NCBI RefSeq assembly: GCF_001552195.1
Contig: NZ_BCQS01000035.1
Span: 1 to 64,000 of the forward strand
DNA: 64,000 nt
Reading direction: 5' to 3'
DNA from: Actinomadura latina NBRC 106108
GTDB taxonomy: Bacteria; Actinomycetota; Actinomycetes; Streptosporangiales; Streptosporangiaceae
Under the pieces are notes generated by a model. The model was not told where the DNA came from. It made no database searches and worked only from the letters and a program-made list of their open reading frames with translations. Of the stretch, positions 61,714-64,000 are shown in pieces (the first letter of the stretch is position 1; the number at the start of each line of letters is the position of its first letter). A program made the position numbers and the translations under genes.

Positions 61714-63399
61714 TCAGCCGCAGTTGCCGTAGGGCGCGCTGCGGCCGTTGCCGCCGAACCGGACGCACGTCCCGGGGGCCTTCACGTAGACCGGCCCCGC
61801 GTACCAGGCGAACGAGCCGCTGTCGGCGATGGAGCCGCCGCCCTGCTTCTGGATCCACGTCGAGACCGGTGACGCCTTGCCGACGTTCTTGGTCTTGATG
61901 GTGACGGCGCAGTTGTAGGTGGAACTGCTGTAGAGCAGGTACGCGACGCCGCCGGAAACGTTCAGCGACCGCTGCACGTAGTAGCCGCCCCCATGGCCGC
62001 CGCTGTTGCACACCTGCTGCGGCGTGTACTTGTTGGCAGGCTCCTGGACGGGTGTGGAGCCTCCGCCTCCACCGCCGCTTGTCCCCTGCGTGGGTTTCGA
62101 CTCGCCCGGCTGTTGCGGTGACCCCGGCTTCTGGGACGCGCCAGGGGACGCGGGCGCCCCGCTCTTGCTGCTCTGCGGCCGCCCGGGCCTGCTCTTGGCC
62201 GGGTTCTTCGCGGCGCTGCCCGCGCCGTCAGCCGTCCCGGCGTTGCCCTGGGCGCCCTGGTTCTGGTCGGAGGCCGAGACCTGCTGGTCCCCGCCCTTGC
62301 CGTCGCCGCCCCTCGTCGCCGCCCAGGCCGCGCCGCCCGCGATGACGACCGCGACCGCGGCCGCCGCCGCGATGGGCACGAGGAGGCGCCCGCGCTTCCT
62401 GCCGCCCGGCCCCGGCCCCTGGCCCTGGCCCTGGCCCAGGACCTGCGGTGGGCCGGGCGGGACTGGTGGGAGAGGCGGGACGGGCGGAGGCGGCGTCGTC
62501 CCGCCGAAGGGCGGCGGTTGCGGAGCCGTCCTGGACCGGATGTCGGACGGCAGGGTGCCGCTGGCCGCGCCGACCAGGCGCTCCTGGGCCTCGCGCGCCG
62601 CCGGGCGCTGCGCCGGCTCCTTGGACAGGCACGCCAGGACCAGCCCGCGCATCGGTTCGGGCAGGTCGCCGAGGTCGGGCTCACCGGTCAGGATCCGGTG
62701 CATGACCATGGCCATCTCGTCGTTGCCGAACGCGGGACGTCCCGTCGCGGCGAACACCATCGTCGTGCCCCAGGCGAACATGTCGGACGCGGCGCCGACC
62801 TCGCCGCCGGTGAAGTGCTCGGGCGACATGTAGGCGGGCGTGCCGACGTTCTGCGTCTCGCCCGCCGCGCCCAGCGCGCGCGCCACGCCGAAGTCGATGA
62901 CGCGTGGCCCGTCCGGGCCCATGACCACGTTGTGGGGCTTGAAGTCGCGGTGGACGATCCCCGCCTGGTGGATCGCGGTGAGCGCCGTCAGCGTGCTGAT
63001 CGCGAGCCGTTCCAGTGCGCCGCCCGTACGCGGGCCTTCCGTCCGCACGACGTGGTGCAGGGACATGCCTGGCACGTACTCACTGACGATGTAGGGCTGG
63101 TCGCCCGCGACGTCCGCGTCGAGCACCTGCGCGGTGCAGAACCGGGCGACGCGCTTGGCGACCTCCAGTTCGCGGACGAAGCGCGCGCGGGCGGAGTCGT
63201 CGCCGGTGAGCCCGCCGTGCAGCAGCTTGATCGCGACGTGGTCGGCGATGGGCACGGTGCCCGTCCCGCCGGCCCTCCGGCCCAGGAAGACCGCGCCCTG
63301 CCCGCCCTCTCCTAGGCGGCCCAGGATTTCGTATCCGCCCAGCTCGGTCGGGTCCCCCGACCGCAGTGGAAGGGCGTCGGGCATCGTCCTGTCCGTCAC
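61714..63399 (-). CDS. Receptor Ser/Thr protein kinase with spore-associated-protein-like outer domain
   Basis: 561 aa. The kinase domain (about 15-280) has LGEGGQGAVFLG, VAIKLLHGG, HRDFKPHNVVM, VIDFGVARAL and GTPAYMSPEHF. A proline-rich linker, a membrane helix (VPIAAAAAVAVVIAGGAAWA, about 355-375) and a disordered Ser/Gly/Pro region follow. The last 95 residues have QVCNSGGHGGGYYVQRS, YNCAVTIKTKN, SGSFAWYAGPVYVKAPGTCV and a final NCG: four cysteines and the YAGPVYV motif of secreted spore-associated proteins. GTG at 63399 with GGGGAG upstream. Confidence 0.9.
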   Translation of the reverse strand: MTDRTMPDALPLRSGDPTELGGYEILGRLGEGGQGAVFLGRRAGGTGTVPIADHVAIKLLHGGLTGDDSARARFVRELEVAKRVARFCTAQVLDADVAGDQPYIVSEYVPGMSLHHVVRTEGPRTGGALERLAISTLTALTAIHQAGIVHRDFKPHNVVMGPDGPRVIDFGVARALGAAGETQNVGTPAYMSPEHFTGGEVGAASDMFAWGTTMVFAATGRPAFGNDEMAMVMHRILTGEPDLGDLPEPMRGLVLACLSKEPAQRPAAREAQERLVGAASGTLPSDIRSRTAPQPPPFGGTTPPPPVPPLPPVPPGPPQVLGQGQGQGPGPGGRKRGRLLVPIAAAAAVAVVIAGGAAWAATRGGDGKGGDQQVSASDQNQGAQGNAGTADGAGSAAKNPAKSRPGRPQSSKSGAPASPGASQKPGSPQQPGESKPTQGTSGGGGGGSTPVQEPANKYTPQQVCNSGGHGGGYYVQRSLNVSGGVAYLLYSSSTYNCAVTIKTKNVGKASPVSTWIQKQGGGSIADSGSFAWYAGPVYVKAPGTCVRFGGNGRSAPYGNCG

Positions 63400-63573
63400 A
63401 CCACTCGCTCCCCGTCGCCTCCGGCCCGTCGCCCGGCCGTTCGGCAAGCCTACGGGTACGGAAAAGGTAGGTCCTCCGCACATTAGTTGATCTCCGGGCC
63501 CGCGGGCGCCGCGTCCGCTGGCGGCCGGCACCGAAAAGGACTAGGGTCCGGTTGACTTGATCGGGAGGCGTTC

Positions 63574-64000
63574 ATGGACCGCGGAGCCGCGGGCGGGCGG
63601 CGCGTCGACCTCGAACTGATGCGGACGCCGCCGCCCAAAGAACGCGCCGACGCCGCGCGCAACCGCGTGAAGGTGCTGGACGCGGCCGCGGAACTCTTCG
63701 CCCGGCACGGGGTCGAGTCGGTCTCGATGGACGCCGTCGCCGCCGCGGCCGGCGTCGGCAAGGGGACCCTCTTCCGCCGGTTCGGCGACAAGGCGGGCCT
63801 GGCCGCGGCCCTTCTGAACCAGCGTGAACGCGATCTGCAGGACCAGATCCTCTCCGGCCCCTCCCCGCTAGGCCCAGGCAAGAGGGACGCGACGGCTTCG
63901 CCGTCCGACCGTATGCATGCCTTCGCCGACGCCTACCTCGATTACGTGCTGGACCATCTCGCCCTAGTGCGCATGTCGGAGACCGCCTCACCAGGAGCGC
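63574..64000 (+). CDS. TetR family regulator, 3' end outside window
   Basis: The first 142 codons. The HTH is NRVKVLDAAAELFARHGVES with SMDAVAAAAGVGKGTLFRRF, a strong match. The leading MDRGAAGGRRVDLELMRTPP is a flexible extension. ATG at 63574 with GGGAGG upstream; divergent from the kinase gene. Confidence 0.9.
   Translation, partial: MDRGAAGGRRVDLELMRTPPPKERADAARNRVKVLDAAAELFARHGVESVSMDAVAAAAGVGKGTLFRRFGDKAGLAAALLNQRERDLQDQILSGPSPLGPGKRDATASPSDRMHAFADAYLDYVLDHLALVRMSETASPGA

Overview
This is a 64 kb chromosomal window from a very GC-rich, high-density actinomycete. GTG starts, 1-8 bp start/stop overlaps, two Scr1/DUF5753 regulator plus DUF397 loci, several SpoIIE/STAS/RsbW-type signalling proteins, a SigR-like ECF sigma factor and a galactan-type polysaccharide exporter all fit this. 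The mix suggests Actinomadura or a close relative (Thermomonosporaceae/Streptosporangiales), but that assignment is inference. I saw no rRNA, tRNA or CRISPR array.

Layout. 1-5.9 kb: a frameshifted HigB-like toxin remnant at the edge; a deoC / aldehyde dehydrogenase / half-length aldehyde dehydrogenase operon; a histone-H1-like basic repeat protein; a tiny DUF2630-like ORF and a luciferase-like oxidoreductase. 5.9-11.6 kb: argS, plsX, two paralogous exported proteins, an alpha/beta hydrolase and a DUF998 membrane protein. 12-13.9 kb: a KamA-family radical SAM protein and a PEBP protein. 14-18.3 kb: a four-gene carbohydrate ABC importer (binding protein, ATPase, two permeases). 18.5-20.2 kb: a polysaccharide exporter ATPase/permease pair. 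20.4-23.6 kb: a PAP2-diacylglycerol kinase fusion, a VanW protein and a YceI protein. 23.6-28.7 kb: a compact operon of three glycosyltransferases, two unknown proteins and a sugar epimerase, probably making a surface glycan. 28.8-31.2 kb: an unknown helical protein, then a MoaD/ThiS protein overlapping an Asp-box propeller. 31.4-33.5 kb: Scr1-type regulator with duplicated DUF397 genes and two small unknown ORFs. 33.6-39.4 kb: rhomboid protease, ABC-F ATPase, and two divergently transcribed prolyl-tRNA synthetases of different architecture. 39.5-49 kb: stress and signalling proteins (two SpoIIE phosphatases, ANTAR protein, CBS pair, SigR-like sigma factor without an adjacent anti-sigma gene, TetR) plus a zinc carboxypeptidase pseudogene. 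49-52.8 kb: three unknown proteins. 52.8-54.1 kb: a degenerate IscB-type insertion element with a likely guide-RNA region. 54.2-58.9 kb: a Spo0M-like protein with a long proline-rich tail and two M16 peptidases. 59-64 kb: STAS, RsbW-like kinase, a second Scr1/DUF397 pair, a receptor Ser/Thr kinase with a spore-associated-protein-like outer domain, and a TetR gene cut by the window end.

The most unusual locus is the IscB element (minus strand, about 52.78-54.10 kb). The HNH nuclease and C-terminal RNA/TAM-interaction regions are preserved, but the RuvC-II and RuvC-III segments appear precisely deleted, and a C7 homopolymer puts the two halves in different frames. Other points of interest are the paired prolyl-tRNA synthetases, the carboxypeptidase relic that lost its whole catalytic domain, the internally duplicated DUF397 gene, and the SigR-like factor with a 15-bp repeat-encoded N-terminus.
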